From assembly GCF_023502205.1 (NCBI RefSeq), contig NZ_JAMFLG010000008.1, forward strand, positions 117,810-181,809: 64,000 bases of DNA, read 5' to 3'. Positions 27,384 to 36,308 of this stretch are shown in pieces. The DNA comes from Aquiflexum sp. TKW24L (lineage in GTDB: Bacteria; Bacteroidota; Bacteroidia; Cytophagales; Cyclobacteriaceae). The notes below the pieces were generated by a model that saw only the letters and a list, made by a program, of their open reading frames with translations, had not been told where the DNA came from and ran no database searches. The position numbers and the translations under genes are program-made. Numbering within the stretch: position 1 is the stretch's first letter; every line of letters starts with the position of its first letter.

Positions 27384-29162
27384 ATGAATATATCTTTCAT
27401 TGACTGGGCTATCATTGCGGCCTTTTTTATCATCTCCATGTTGATAGGTGTGTTTGCCTCAAAGACAGCCGGAGCCTCAGCCAAAGAATTCTTCCTTTCG
27501 GGAAGAAACATGCCTTGGTGGCTTCTAGGCGTATCGATGGTTGCGACCACATTTTCTGCAGATACTCCCAATCTGGTCACTGACATTGTAAGAAAACAAG
27601 GAGTGTCGGGCAACTGGGTTTGGTGGGCATTTTTGCTGACAGGGATGTTGACGGTGTTTGTCTATGCCAGGCTTTGGAGAAGGTCTGAATTGACCACCGA
27701 CCTTGAATTCTACGAAATGAGGTATAGTGGCAAGCCCGCCGCTTTCCTCAGGGCGTTCCGTGCATTGTATTTGGGTGTGTTTTTCAATGTGGTGATCATG
27801 GCGACGGTTTCACTTGCTGCTATCAAAATCGGAGGAGTCATGCTTGGATTGAGTCCTTATGAGACTTTACTAATTGCATCTGTGGTGACGGTGATTTACA
27901 GTTCCCTAGGAGGGTTGAAAGGCGTATTGTTGACTGATTTTTTCCAGTTCTTTATTGCCATGGCCGGATCTATTGGCGCGGCTTTTTATATTCTTGATAT
28001 GCCTGAAATCGGCTCTTTGAATAATTTGTTGACCCATCCAAATGTGGCCGATAAGCTCAATTTCCTTCCTGATTTCAATGATTGGAATCTCATCATTCCA
28101 TTGCTGATCATGCCACTCGCCATACAGTGGTGGGCTACTTGGTATCCAGGTGCTGAGCCAGGTGGTGGCGGATACATTGCACAAAGGATGCTTTCAGCCA
28201 AAGATGAGAAGAATGCAATTGGAGCAACTTTGTTTTTTAATATTGCCCATTATGCCATGAGACCTTGGCCTTGGATTCTGGTGGCCCTATCTTCATTGAT
28301 CCTTTTTCCTCAAATCTCCGATTTAGGTGCAGCTTTTCCCAATATCCCCGCGGACAAGTTGGGTGATGACTTGGCTTATTCAGCGATGTTGACTTTTCTG
28401 CCAACTGGTCTGATTGGGATTGTATTAGCTTCTCTGATAGCTGCTGTGATGTCCACACTTTCGACCCACCTCAATTGGGGATCTTCCTACGTGGTGAATG
28501 ATTTTTATCTCCGGTTTTTGAAACCAACAGCTACAGACAAAGAGCTTGTCATGGTGGGTAGAATTTCCACTGTTTTGTTGATGGTTTTTGCTGCGATCCT
28601 TGCTTTGGCACTTTCCAATGCATTGGAAGCTTTCAATATTTTGCTTCAGATCGGTGCTGGAACAGGTTTGATATTTATCCTTCGCTGGTTTTGGTGGAGG
28701 ATCAATGCTTACACAGAGATATTTGCGATGTTGATTTCATTCATAGTAGCGATATTCTTTGAGGTGATTAATCCCAAAGTAGGATGGATCTTAATTCCCG
28801 AAAATCAAGCTTATTTGAAATTGTTGTATGGTGTTGGAATCACTACCGTGGGTTGGGTGCTTGTGACATTATTTACCAAGCCTGAAAATGATGAAATCTT
28901 ATTGTCATTTTACAGAAAAGTAAGACCGGCATCTTTTGGATGGAAAAAACTATTGGACCGATATCCAAATGAAAAGCAAGAACAGGGACAGTTGCCGATG
29001 GAAATCGGATTGATGCTCGTCGGGTCGGTGATGGTATATGCAGCTTTGTTTGCAGTTGGGTTTTGGATCTATGGAAATGTACTACCTGCAAGTATTGCAA
29101 CCGTTGTAGCCACTATTGGAGGTGCCATTATCATCAAAAGCTGGAAAAAATTGACTTTCTAA
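27384..29162 (+). CDS. sodium:solute symporter (SSS family)
   Basis: The 592-residue protein has about 13-14 membrane helices. The start FIDWAIIAAFFIISMLIGVF, then AKEFFLSGRNMPWWLLGVSM and ATTFSADTPNLVTDIVR, are the canonical SSS opening (helix 1 unwound region and the sodium-site Ser/Thr). IYSSLGGLKGVLLTDFFQFF is the central SSS signature. It imports a small organic solute with Na+ across the inner membrane; the substrate (sugar, acid or amino acid) cannot be told. A bidirectional terminator separates it from the convergent gldD. Confidence 0.9.
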   Translation: MNISFIDWAIIAAFFIISMLIGVFASKTAGASAKEFFLSGRNMPWWLLGVSMVATTFSADTPNLVTDIVRKQGVSGNWVWWAFLLTGMLTVFVYARLWRRSELTTDLEFYEMRYSGKPAAFLRAFRALYLGVFFNVVIMATVSLAAIKIGGVMLGLSPYETLLIASVVTVIYSSLGGLKGVLLTDFFQFFIAMAGSIGAAFYILDMPEIGSLNNLLTHPNVADKLNFLPDFNDWNLIIPLLIMPLAIQWWATWYPGAEPGGGGYIAQRMLSAKDEKNAIGATLFFNIAHYAMRPWPWILVALSSLILFPQISDLGAAFPNIPADKLGDDLAYSAMLTFLPTGLIGIVLASLIAAVMSTLSTHLNWGSSYVVNDFYLRFLKPTATDKELVMVGRISTVLLMVFAAILALALSNALEAFNILLQIGAGTGLIFILRWFWWRINAYTEIFAMLISFIVAIFFEVINPKVGWILIPENQAYLKLLYGVGITTVGWVLVTLFTKPENDEILLSFYRKVRPASFGWKKLLDRYPNEKQEQGQLPMEIGLMLVGSVMVYAALFAVGFWIYGNVLPASIATVVATIGGAIIIKSWKKLTF

Positions 29163-29177
29163 AGATCCCTAATTTTT

Positions 29178-29218
29178 AATAAAACCATCCAATTCTGCAT
29201 AGTTTTGGTGGTTTTATT
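29178..29218. terminator. bidirectional terminator hairpin between symporter and gldD
   Basis: AATAAAACCA (29178-29187) pairs exactly with TGGTTTTATT (29209-29218). The loop is about 20 bases, and T-rich (right) and A-rich (left) flanks allow use on both strands. It sits between two convergent stop codons and slightly overlaps the end of gldD. Confidence 0.6.
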
Positions 29219-29792
29219 TTTTGAACTCCAAGGTATTGATCAGGTGGATCATGTCCGCTTTGATATATTCTATAGCCGGAGCAAGGGAGTCATTTTTCAT
29301 AGCAGTATTGAAATACAATGCTCCGCGTAGAAAATTTTTGGTAGAATCTGTGACAAAAAACTGGAATTGGGTGGGAACTTCGCCTGACAACTCGGCTACC
29401 ACACCGGTATATCCTTTTGGTGTCATCATCATGGATTCTTCAATCCCATAGGCTTTTATCTGATGTTTTGCGGTAAGGTTGATGACGTCATTTATTACTG
29501 TTTTGATGTCTTTTCCTTCTGTATCCAAGGCGAAATATGTCAGGTGGATTTTTCCTCCTAAACTTTGATAATTAAGGTTGATTCTGGTTTTGTCTGCAAG
29601 GTTAAATGAATCTTGTTCCACAATAGCATTCACTGAGTGCTCAAAAGAATAGGGCACATCATTGATTAAGGCGGTGAATCCCCTTTCAGGAAGATCGATA
29701 CGGTTGTATCCTTTGGGTTTGGGAAGGTAATCGGATCCACAACTTCCAAGAGCAAAAAGTAAAATCAACAGAATAAAATTTCTTATTATCAT
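29214..29792 (-). CDS. gldD: gliding motility lipoprotein GldD
   Basis: The 192-residue protein has a lipoprotein signal (ILLILLFALGSCGSDYLPKP) with a lipobox ending at Cys17. The sequence right after it, YLPKPKGYNRIDLPE, is the recognisable start of mature GldD. The length matches GldD (185-195). In Bacteroidota, GldD is an essential part of the gliding/type IX secretion machinery, attached to the membrane facing the periplasm. It is divergent from the DinB gene, sharing a 76-bp upstream region. Other gld genes are not in the window, as is usual for this scattered set. Confidence 0.88.
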   Translation of the reverse strand: MIIRNFILLILLFALGSCGSDYLPKPKGYNRIDLPERGFTALINDVPYSFEHSVNAIVEQDSFNLADKTRINLNYQSLGGKIHLTYFALDTEGKDIKTVINDVINLTAKHQIKAYGIEESMMMTPKGYTGVVAELSGEVPTQFQFFVTDSTKNFLRGALYFNTAMKNDSLAPAIEYIKADMIHLINTLEFKK

Positions 29793-29868
29793 GCTTCAAA
29801 TTTATCAAAATCGTTTGATATGCATTGGCAAAAGAAGATATTTATGGTATAACCATAAAACCAATTTT

Positions 29869-30399
29869 ATGAAAGCCAAAAACAATATTTTCAAATCAGC
29901 AATGATGCTTTTCGCCATTATCGGCATCCAAAGTATCGCTTCAGCACAGACTACAATGGAGGAATTTGTAGCCAAATGGGACAACAGTAAGCAGTTTACG
30001 CTAGAAGTTGTGGACAAAATGCCTGATAACCTTTTCGATTACAAGCCTGATGCAGGAGCGATGAGTTTCAAAGAACAGATTACTCACCTATCCGGTGCAA
30101 TGGTAATGATCAGTTCAAGATTTTTGAATGGTGCAGCACCAAGTTTTGCCGCTGATGCCAAGCCCGCCACAAAAGCGGAATTGAAAACGTTTGTAGAGAA
30201 TTGTTATGCCTACACCAAAGCAACCGTAGGTAAACTTAGCGAAGCTCAATTAGCTGAAGTAGTTGAAATATTTGGAGGAAAAGGTTCAAGGCGACAAGTA
30301 ATTGGCTTGATAGATGACCACACCACCCATCACAGGGGAGCAGCCATTTCTTACATTCGCGCCAATGGCATCGAGCCTCCGGCATTTAGAGGGATGTAA
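29869..30399 (+). CDS. exported DinB-family protein
   Basis: About 176 residues. The ATG at 29869 gives a signal peptide (KSAMMLFAIIGIQSIASAQ), so this DinB-like four-helix bundle is probably periplasmic. Metal-binding His residues of the fold are visible in KEQITHLSGAMVMISS and in DDHTTHHRGAAISYIR near the end. DinB/YfiT family proteins are metal-dependent thiol-linked enzymes or detoxifiers; the substrate is unknown. The exported version is common in Bacteroidota. A longer in-frame extension upstream lacks a signal and is unlikely. Confidence 0.8.
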   Translation: MKAKNNIFKSAMMLFAIIGIQSIASAQTTMEEFVAKWDNSKQFTLEVVDKMPDNLFDYKPDAGAMSFKEQITHLSGAMVMISSRFLNGAAPSFAADAKPATKAELKTFVENCYAYTKATVGKLSEAQLAEVVEIFGGKGSRRQVIGLIDDHTTHHRGAAISYIRANGIEPPAFRGM

Positions 30400-30448
30400 G
30401 TTATCATTTGAAATTAAAATGGTGAGGGATACGAGGTGACAGTTGCAT

Positions 30449-30510
30449 CACCTCTTACTTCTCACCTCTTACTTTTTACCTAATACTTTTTACCTCTTAC
30501 CTCTCACTTA
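30449..30510. repeat. imperfect tandem repeat of CTCTTACYTYTYAC words
   Basis: CACCTCTTACTTCTCACC is followed by TCTTACTTTTTACC, ACTTTTTACCTCTTACC and TCTCACTT, a run of pyrimidine-rich near copies about 14-16 bases long. A single related copy, CCTCTTACTTTTTAC, occurs at about 16180. This is an interspersed intergenic repeat type. It lies between the DinB and nitroreductase 3' ends. Confidence 0.6.
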
Positions 30511-30519
30511 TTTTTACTT

Positions 30520-31122
30520 TCACCTAACCCAATCTGTTTTTTCCGTAGCCGGTTTTCTTTTTCCAATCGGCCAATTTTCAGTGGCAGGCTTGGCGATATA
30601 AAAGAATCCCATCAGCATATCATCTTCTTCCAGTCCGAACCAAGGCTTCGCTTCAGGCCAAAATGTAGGCCCTCCTGTCCCCCAAAACGCGGCCAAGCCA
30701 TGCGCCGAGGCAGATAGGTACATATTCTGAACCGCCATGGCTACTGCTGCAATTTCCTCCATCACAGGAAGACCTGCTTTGGGATCATGTTTCATTTTGA
30801 TAGCGATGATATGGGAAGCTTTCAAAGGATTTTCCTTGAACCTCATGTAAGCCGCTTCATTGAAAGTGCCGTTTTTGGTTGTTCTTTCTTTGTATAACTC
30901 AGATTGATAGTCCGCAAATTTCTGTCTTCCCTCTCCTGCAAATACAATGAAGCTCCATGGTTCCGTCAATTTGTGGGTTGGCGCCCAAGTGGCATTTTCC
31001 AAAATTTCCTCGATGATGGCATCATCGACTGGATCATTTTCTTTGAATTGGGCAAAAAACATGGACCTGCGTCCTCGGATGATTTTATTGACTTCGGCGA
31101 TATTGAAATCCGGCTTTTCCAT
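30520..31122 (-). CDS. nitroreductase-family FMN enzyme
   Basis: The 200-residue protein begins VNKIIRGRRSMFFAQFKEN, the FMN-phosphate-binding R-x-S region. NATWAPTHKLTEPWSFIVFA forms the flavin-site loop of nitroreductases, and AAVAMAVQNMYLSASAHGLA and AFWGTGGPTF close it. These enzymes reduce nitro groups, quinones or other acceptors with NAD(P)H. The start faces a 133-bp divergent region shared with the RNA ligase remnant. No operon partner. Confidence 0.88.
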   Translation of the reverse strand: MEKPDFNIAEVNKIIRGRRSMFFAQFKENDPVDDAIIEEILENATWAPTHKLTEPWSFIVFAGEGRQKFADYQSELYKERTTKNGTFNEAAYMRFKENPLKASHIIAIKMKHDPKAGLPVMEEIAAVAMAVQNMYLSASAHGLAAFWGTGGPTFWPEAKPWFGLEEDDMLMGFFYIAKPATENWPIGKRKPATEKTDWVR

Positions 31123-31160
31123 AAAGGTTATTTTTGATTGATATTGTCAGGTTTGTAAAT

Positions 31161-31192
31161 GCGAAAAAAAGAAAAATGGTTTCCTTTTTCGC
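31161..31192. repeat. short inverted repeat in the nitroreductase/RNA ligase divergent region
   Basis: GCGAAAAA (31161-31168) pairs with TTTTTCGC (31185-31192). It lies upstream of both divergent genes, so it is not placed as a normal terminator. It may be an operator or chance A/T-rich symmetry. Confidence 0.3.
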
Positions 31193-31255
31193 TAAATTGT
31201 AATTTAAACCTTTGGGTAGAATTGAAAAATAATTTCACCAAAACGAATCTGTAAT

Positions 31256-32268
31256 ATGAGAAAACTTGCAAGTTTCCAACGAATTAAAGCCTTGGAACCT
31301 ATCGAAGGTGCAGATTCGATTGAAAAGGCCACTGTTTTGGGTTGGCAATTGGTTGTCAAAAAGGGGGAATTTAATACTGGGGATTTGGTCATTTATTGTG
31401 AGATAGACAGTTTGTTGCCTGATAGACCGGAGTTCGCATTTCTAAAGCCAAGGGGAATGCGCATCAGGACGATCAGGTTGCGGGGACAAATCTCTCAGGG
31501 AATTTGCCTTCCATTGACCCTATTGCCTGACCACATCGATCCTCAGGAGGACTTGGACCTAACCGAAATACTTGGCATTATCAAATATGAAGCACCGATT
31601 CCTGCCTATCTGAGCGGAAAGGTAAAAGGGAAGTTTCCATCTTTTATCCCAAAAACTGACGAAACCCGGGTGCAAGTCCTGCAAAAAGTCCTTGACAAAT
31701 ACCAAGGGGTATCTTGCTATATCAGCGAGAAACTCGATGGAAGTTCGGCTACATACTTCTTAAAAGACGGCGAATTTGGGGTTTGCAGCAGAAATATGGA
31801 ACTGTATGAGGATAATGAAAATAGCTTATGGAAAGTTGCCAGAGGGATATCGAGAATAAATTAAGAAGCATTCATAAAAATATCGCCATTCAGGGTGAAC
31901 TGATCGGCGAAGGTATTCAGGACAACAGACTTAAACTGCGCGGACAGACCGTCAGGATTTTCAAAGCCTTCGATATCGACAAGTTTGAATATCTGCCCTA
32001 TCAGGATCTGATAGATTTGATGCAAAAACTGGATCTGCCCATTGTTCCCATCATGGAAACTGATTATAAACTTGAAAACGACATCGAGGAAATTGTGAAA
32101 AAAGCTATTGTGAAAAGTGTGATCTGCAAAGACGTATGGGCAGAAGGCATCGTCATCCGACCTCATCTAGAGAAGTTTGACCTACTATTGTCCATCGAAA
32201 GTTTCAACACAGGCCGTGTGAGTTTCAAAGCTATAAACCCGGAATTTTTGCTTAAGTATGGGGAATGA
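31256..32268 (+). pseudogene. RNA ligase, DRB0094 family, split by a frameshift
   Basis: Two frames join into one full-length protein of about 338 residues. The first (31256-31864) has an N-terminal OB-like domain (ASFQRIKALEPIEGADSIEK) and motif I SEKLDGSSAT, whose Lys takes AMP. The second frame (coding from about 31846 to 32268) has AIQGELIGEGIQDN (motif III), WAEGIVIRP (IV) and VSFKAI (V). The switch is at AGAGGGAT (31841-31848), a net loss of one base, after which the first frame ends in GISRIN. The combined length equals intact Deinococcus-type RNA ligases. As read, the truncated product keeps the nucleophile but lacks motifs III-V and should be inactive. A sequencing error is possible. 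Confidence 0.82.
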
Positions 32269-32331
32269 GTGCGACATGCCAATTCTATCAATATTGAAAG
32301 AAAATTCCAATTGGATCATTGTATTTCACGA

Positions 32332-32910
32332 TCACTTCTTAACCGCAATAATTATCCCAGTGGCCCAATTCAGTTTGGACAATGTCAGGTCAGCTCTTTC
32401 TTCCAATTTCTTAACAAAGTTGACGGCTTTTTCTGCATGGCCCTCAGGCCAGTTTGGTTGAGCCAACATATCATCCACGATATATAAGCCTCCGGGATTG
32501 AGCATATTCAAAACTTCTTCCAAAAGCAGGTATTTTCCATGCCAAGTATCTGCAAAAATGTAATCAAAACGCAAATCTAAATTGCCAAGAACCCAATCTT
32601 CCCCATCGCTAAGAACAAGGGATAGTCGGGAGTCATTTCCAACATGCGTTTTGGCAATATTCAAAACCGCCTCGTCATTGTCGATGGAAACCAATGTGCT
32701 TTCGGTATCCATACCGTCGAGGATCCAAGAAGCGGAAAGTCCTGTTCCCGTTCCGAGTTCAAGAAATTTCCCCGATGGTTTAGACGCTGCCAACGTTCTC
32801 ACCAGCGAACAAGTCAGTAAGTCTGATGGCATCGTGAAGCCAAGTTCTTTGGTAGCCTGATCAATCGCATAATAGGAGTCAGGGATGTTTTGGATGTCGT
32901 GATCGGTCAT
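32332..32910 (-). CDS. class I SAM-dependent O-methyltransferase-like protein
   Basis: The 192-residue protein has motif I FLELGTGTGLSASWILDG, the acidic TLVSIDNDEAVLNIAK that binds the SAM ribose, and FDYIFADTWHGKYLLLEEVL, typical of O-methyltransferase family 3 (metal-dependent catechol-type) members. It is somewhat shorter than that family (about 215). LNPGGLYIVDDML is the post-motif strand. The substrate is unknown. It follows the S10 carboxypeptidase gene on the minus strand after 30 bp, so the two may be co-transcribed. Confidence 0.82.
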   Translation of the reverse strand: MTDHDIQNIPDSYYAIDQATKELGFTMPSDLLTCSLVRTLAASKPSGKFLELGTGTGLSASWILDGMDTESTLVSIDNDEAVLNIAKTHVGNDSRLSLVLSDGEDWVLGNLDLRFDYIFADTWHGKYLLLEEVLNMLNPGGLYIVDDMLAQPNWPEGHAEKAVNFVKKLEERADLTLSKLNWATGIIIAVKK

Positions 32911-32940
32911 TTTGGTATTGATTTTTTAAATTCCTTTCTA

Positions 32941-34434
32941 TTATTTTCCCATAAATTCCCGGATATCCTTCACCAATTTTTCGAAATCCGGTCGGTGGTT
33001 GTACATCATGTGGCCACCTTCGTAATAAAACATCTGCACCCTTTCCATCGGGATATCATGTCGTGCAAAGGTGTATTCTGCATCCAAAAAGGGAGTGATC
33101 AGGTCATAATATCCATTGGCCACCATGACTTTCAGGTCTTTGTTGCGGCGCATAGATTCTCCGAGACTTGGAGCGACATTGACATAGGAAGGTTCCCAAT
33201 AAGAGCCCTCAGGAACAGGCTTCCAATTCCATTTGCCTCCGATACTTCCGTTTGAGGTCAGGTAAGGACGGTCCACATTGACTTGTAATGTTTTGGCGAA
33301 ATAATCCTGTAAAGCAGCCGTGTAAGCCGCATCAATCCCGTAGCTCGATGGATCGCCCAAGGTCGGTGAGGCAGCCGTTTGGTCTCCTTCTTCTCCGAGA
33401 TACCTTCCATCAAGCGTACCGATGGTTTTTCCTTCTCTGCGGAGCAATTCCTTTTTGAATCTGTCAGTCAGGATTCTGTTGTCGGAAAGGAGGACGTATT
33501 CCTTTTCCAGTCCTAAGAAATAGGAAATCCTGTTGGCAATTTTTTCCTTTTCTATAACAGTGGATTGGTTGCCTTTGTACAATGCTGGTAAATACTCTGT
33601 GTATGCAAATCCTCGTGCTTCCGCAACGAAATCCTCAAGTTTTTTCCCTTGACCGGCTTTACTATGGTACCAAGCTGTGGCTGCCATGGTGGGAAAGTAG
33701 GTGAAATAGGAGGCGATATTGTCATGCACTGAAGTCGAACCTTGGTAATCCAAAGCCTGTGAAATCAGGATCAAGCCATTCAAAGCCACGGCCTGACCAC
33801 TTCCTTCCAATGCTGCGGTGACAGCGGAAGCCCTCGTCGTACCGTAGCTTTCCCCTGCAATGTATTTTGGAGATTGCCATCTTTGATGCTTTGTGATCCA
33901 AAGTCGGATAAATTGCGCAATAGACTTGGCGTCTTCCGTCAAACCCCAAAAATCTTCTTCCTTGCCTTTGCCAATCACCTTGCTGTAGCCCGTCCCAACA
34001 GGATCGATAAACACCAAGTCAGTGATGTCCAACAAAGCCAATTCATTGTTGACCATATTGAAAGGCGCTGCTCCATCATCAGTTTTTGCCTCTGAATCCA
34101 CCTTTACTATTTTTGGCCCAAAAACACCCATGTGTAACCATACTGAGGCTGAACCCGGACCACCGTTAAAAATAAAGGTGACGGGCCGCTTGCCTGAATC
34201 GGTTTCGGGTTTGATATAGGATGTGGACCAAAGTGCTGCCACTGGTTCACCTTCATTGTTTTTGAGAAATGTCTCTCCGGAGATGGCTTTGTAGCTGATA
34301 GATTTCCCATGGAAAGTCCCCAGATGCGATGTTTCAAAGACAATCGGATCGGGAATTGGAGTTTGCTTTTCGGCTTCTTGGGCAAACCCTGTCGAAAAAA
34401 TGAAAAACATCAGGGGAAAGAGAAATTTTTTCAT
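32941..34434 (-). CDS. exported S10-family serine carboxypeptidase
   Basis: The 497-residue protein has a signal peptide (MKKFLFPLMFFIFSTGFAQ). VTFIFNGGPGSASVWLHMG is the oxyanion-hole block of S10 peptidases; YIAGESYGTTRASAV holds the catalytic Ser; ANGYYDLITPFLDAEYTF contributes the Asp and YEGGHMMY the His. Length and order match S10. It should trim C-terminal residues from peptides in the periplasm or outside, consistent with a protein-degrading lifestyle. A methyltransferase gene follows, and a hairpin repeat array lies upstream. Confidence 0.92.
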   Translation of the reverse strand: MKKFLFPLMFFIFSTGFAQEAEKQTPIPDPIVFETSHLGTFHGKSISYKAISGETFLKNNEGEPVAALWSTSYIKPETDSGKRPVTFIFNGGPGSASVWLHMGVFGPKIVKVDSEAKTDDGAAPFNMVNNELALLDITDLVFIDPVGTGYSKVIGKGKEEDFWGLTEDAKSIAQFIRLWITKHQRWQSPKYIAGESYGTTRASAVTAALEGSGQAVALNGLILISQALDYQGSTSVHDNIASYFTYFPTMAATAWYHSKAGQGKKLEDFVAEARGFAYTEYLPALYKGNQSTVIEKEKIANRISYFLGLEKEYVLLSDNRILTDRFKKELLRREGKTIGTLDGRYLGEEGDQTAASPTLGDPSSYGIDAAYTAALQDYFAKTLQVNVDRPYLTSNGSIGGKWNWKPVPEGSYWEPSYVNVAPSLGESMRRNKDLKVMVANGYYDLITPFLDAEYTFARHDIPMERVQMFYYEGGHMMYNHRPDFEKLVKDIREFMGK

Positions 34435-34528
34435 GGATACTTTTTTTTAAAATATAAGAATTTAAATCAAGGGATTTTGGTGCAAAAACAATACTTATCT
34501 GCTCTCCAATATACAGTTTCACAATATA

Positions 34529-34845
34529 TCCTGCTTCCGGAGAAGCAGGATAACTAAGCAATTCAGTGGAAGTTTATTTGGCTTTCACTTTTGGCGACTT
34601 TGCGTCTTTGCGTGAATAAAGAAATATTGGCATTGGAATCCTGCTTCCGGAGAAGCAGGATAACTAAGCGGTTCATTGGAAATTTATTTGGCTTTCACTT
34701 TTGGCGACTTTGCATCTTTGCGTGAATAAAGAAATATTGGCATTGGAATCCTGCTTCCGGAGAAGCAGGATAACCATTTATTCAGGATAACGAAGATACT
34801 TTCTATTTTCACATTTTGCGCCTTTGCGTCTTTGCGTGAAACACA
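34529..34845. repeat. 110-bp tandem repeat with identical hairpins (three units, last degenerate)
   Basis: A perfect hairpin (TCCTGCTTC, loop CGGA, GAAGCAGGA) occurs at 34529-34550, 34639-34660 and 34749-34770, exactly 110 bp apart. The first two units are nearly identical throughout, including GGCTTTCACTTTTGGCGAC and TTTGCRTCTTTGCGTGAATA. The third diverges after the hairpin but ends with a related TTTGCGCCTTTGCGTCTTTG. The block fills the 412-bp gap between the S10 and AKR-RidA genes. A related TTTGCG word also occurs at about 21875. Confidence 0.88.
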
Positions 34846-34846
34846 C

Positions 34847-36307
34847 CTACAAAATCTCCACTTCTGCCTCAATCTCTACCAAATATCCCTCTCCGACCAA
34901 TTTTGCCTCCACCAAAGTGTTGGCGGGCTGAATGTCTGCAAACCGCTGTCCATGTGCCCTAGCCACAGGTTCCCAGTCATTGATATTGTTTACAAATATC
35001 CTGGTGCGGATCACATCTTCCATTTTTCCACCGAGGGAGGTGATTGCCGCTTCGATTTTGTCCAATACAAAATGTGCCTGGGCGCCTGCATCATTTCCGC
35101 CGATCATGCGATGCCCATGGGTGGCAGTGGTGCCGGAAACAGAAATCCTGTTGCCCCGTCTCGTCGCACGGCTGTATCCTGCCATTCCCTCCCATACTGT
35201 CCCGCTGAATACCTGTAAACTTCCGTTGGTGCCAAGCTGAACTTCAAATGGTTTGGGAAAGGAATCAAGGTGATGGCTGAGGTCGCCGGAGGCGGTGAGA
35301 AAGGGTGGTTTCCTATACTCGTCTCCACAGTCTCCAGGAATCGGAGTCAACATGGATTGTGCTTCATGGATGATTGCTTTGTCTTTTTCTGACAAGGAAA
35401 AGGAAAAAAGTTTCATCGTTTCCTCCACATGGGCACTTTGTCCCAATCTTGCACCGATGATGACACCACCTACTTGAGGTTGCTCGAGGATGAATTTGGT
35501 AGCTACATTTGCAATCGAAACTAGGTGTTTTTCAGCTATTCCCGAAACGGCCTCCAATAGATTTTGGAATTTTTCCCAACCTCCGGCCGCATCGATAAAT
35601 CTTTTATACTTCATCTGAGACCAAGTAGCCTCATTTTCCAAAATCGGTTCTGTTTTTCCCAACCATTTTTCTGAAAGAAATCCACCTGCCAAAGTTCCAA
35701 AGGCCAGGATTTTCACGCCATATTGCTGACAAACCTGAGTCATTTCTCCGGAAGCCCGTTGGTCGATCAGGGAGTGGCAAATCTGATTGGATACAATCGG
35801 AATCCCCGAAGCACAGGCTATACGCAAGTGTGCAGAATCAAAATTGGTCAAACCGATATGCTTGATCAAACCTTCCTCTTTCAATTCCTTAAGCCAAAAC
35901 AATTGGTCCAACCAAGTGGGGTCAGGGTAACTCCAGGCATGGAACTGCATCAGATCAATCTGCTTGGTCTGAAGTCGGTCAAGAGAAATCTGGATGGCAG
36001 CCCTAGTTTCTTCCAAGCTTGATTTGCCCGGTTTGGGAACCCACTTGGTCAAAAGCGTGGCTTGTTTGCCAAGCGAGTGCGTATTTTTGAAAGTTCCGGC
36101 GATGACTTCTGCCGAACCGTAATGATCCGCCATGTCAAAGGATGTCAGTCCGGCTTCCACATATGGTGCCATGGCAAGGGAGGTGACATTCGGGTCAAGG
36201 ATATTGCCATCCTTTTCCATATCAGCGATCTGCCAAAGTCCGGTCAACACCTTGGAAATAGTAAGGTTAGGAGCCAATTCTGTGTATAAATCATTCATCT
36301 TGTTCAT
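34847..36307 (-). CDS. aldo/keto reductase fused to a RidA-family domain
   Basis: About 486 residues. The N-terminal two thirds (to about 320) is an aldo/keto reductase barrel: FDMADHYGSAEVIAG gives the catalytic Asp/Tyr, LLTKWVPK the Lys and LMQFHAWSY the His; LAFGTLAGGFLSEKW and KFILEQPQVGGVIIGA follow. The last 130 residues are a RidA/YjgF domain (LQVFSGTVWEGMAGYSRATR and GHRMIGGNDAGAQAHFVLDK, then RIFVNNINDWEPVARAHG). The ATG at 36307 follows the permease stop by one base, so the two genes form an operon. The pairing suggests clearing of reactive imines or carbonyls from an imported amino compound; that role is inference. Confidence 0.88.
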   Translation of the reverse strand: MNKMNDLYTELAPNLTISKVLTGLWQIADMEKDGNILDPNVTSLAMAPYVEAGLTSFDMADHYGSAEVIAGTFKNTHSLGKQATLLTKWVPKPGKSSLEETRAAIQISLDRLQTKQIDLMQFHAWSYPDPTWLDQLFWLKELKEEGLIKHIGLTNFDSAHLRIACASGIPIVSNQICHSLIDQRASGEMTQVCQQYGVKILAFGTLAGGFLSEKWLGKTEPILENEATWSQMKYKRFIDAAGGWEKFQNLLEAVSGIAEKHLVSIANVATKFILEQPQVGGVIIGARLGQSAHVEETMKLFSFSLSEKDKAIIHEAQSMLTPIPGDCGDEYRKPPFLTASGDLSHHLDSFPKPFEVQLGTNGSLQVFSGTVWEGMAGYSRATRRGNRISVSGTTATHGHRMIGGNDAGAQAHFVLDKIEAAITSLGGKMEDVIRTRIFVNNINDWEPVARAHGQRFADIQPANTLVEAKLVGEGYLVEIEAEVEIL

Positions 36308-36308
36308 A

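Noticed and set aside
31841..31848. Programmed ribosomal frameshift in the RNA ligase
   Set aside because: No slippery heptamer, strong downstream stem or conserved recoding signal at the switch; a mutation or sequencing error is simpler.
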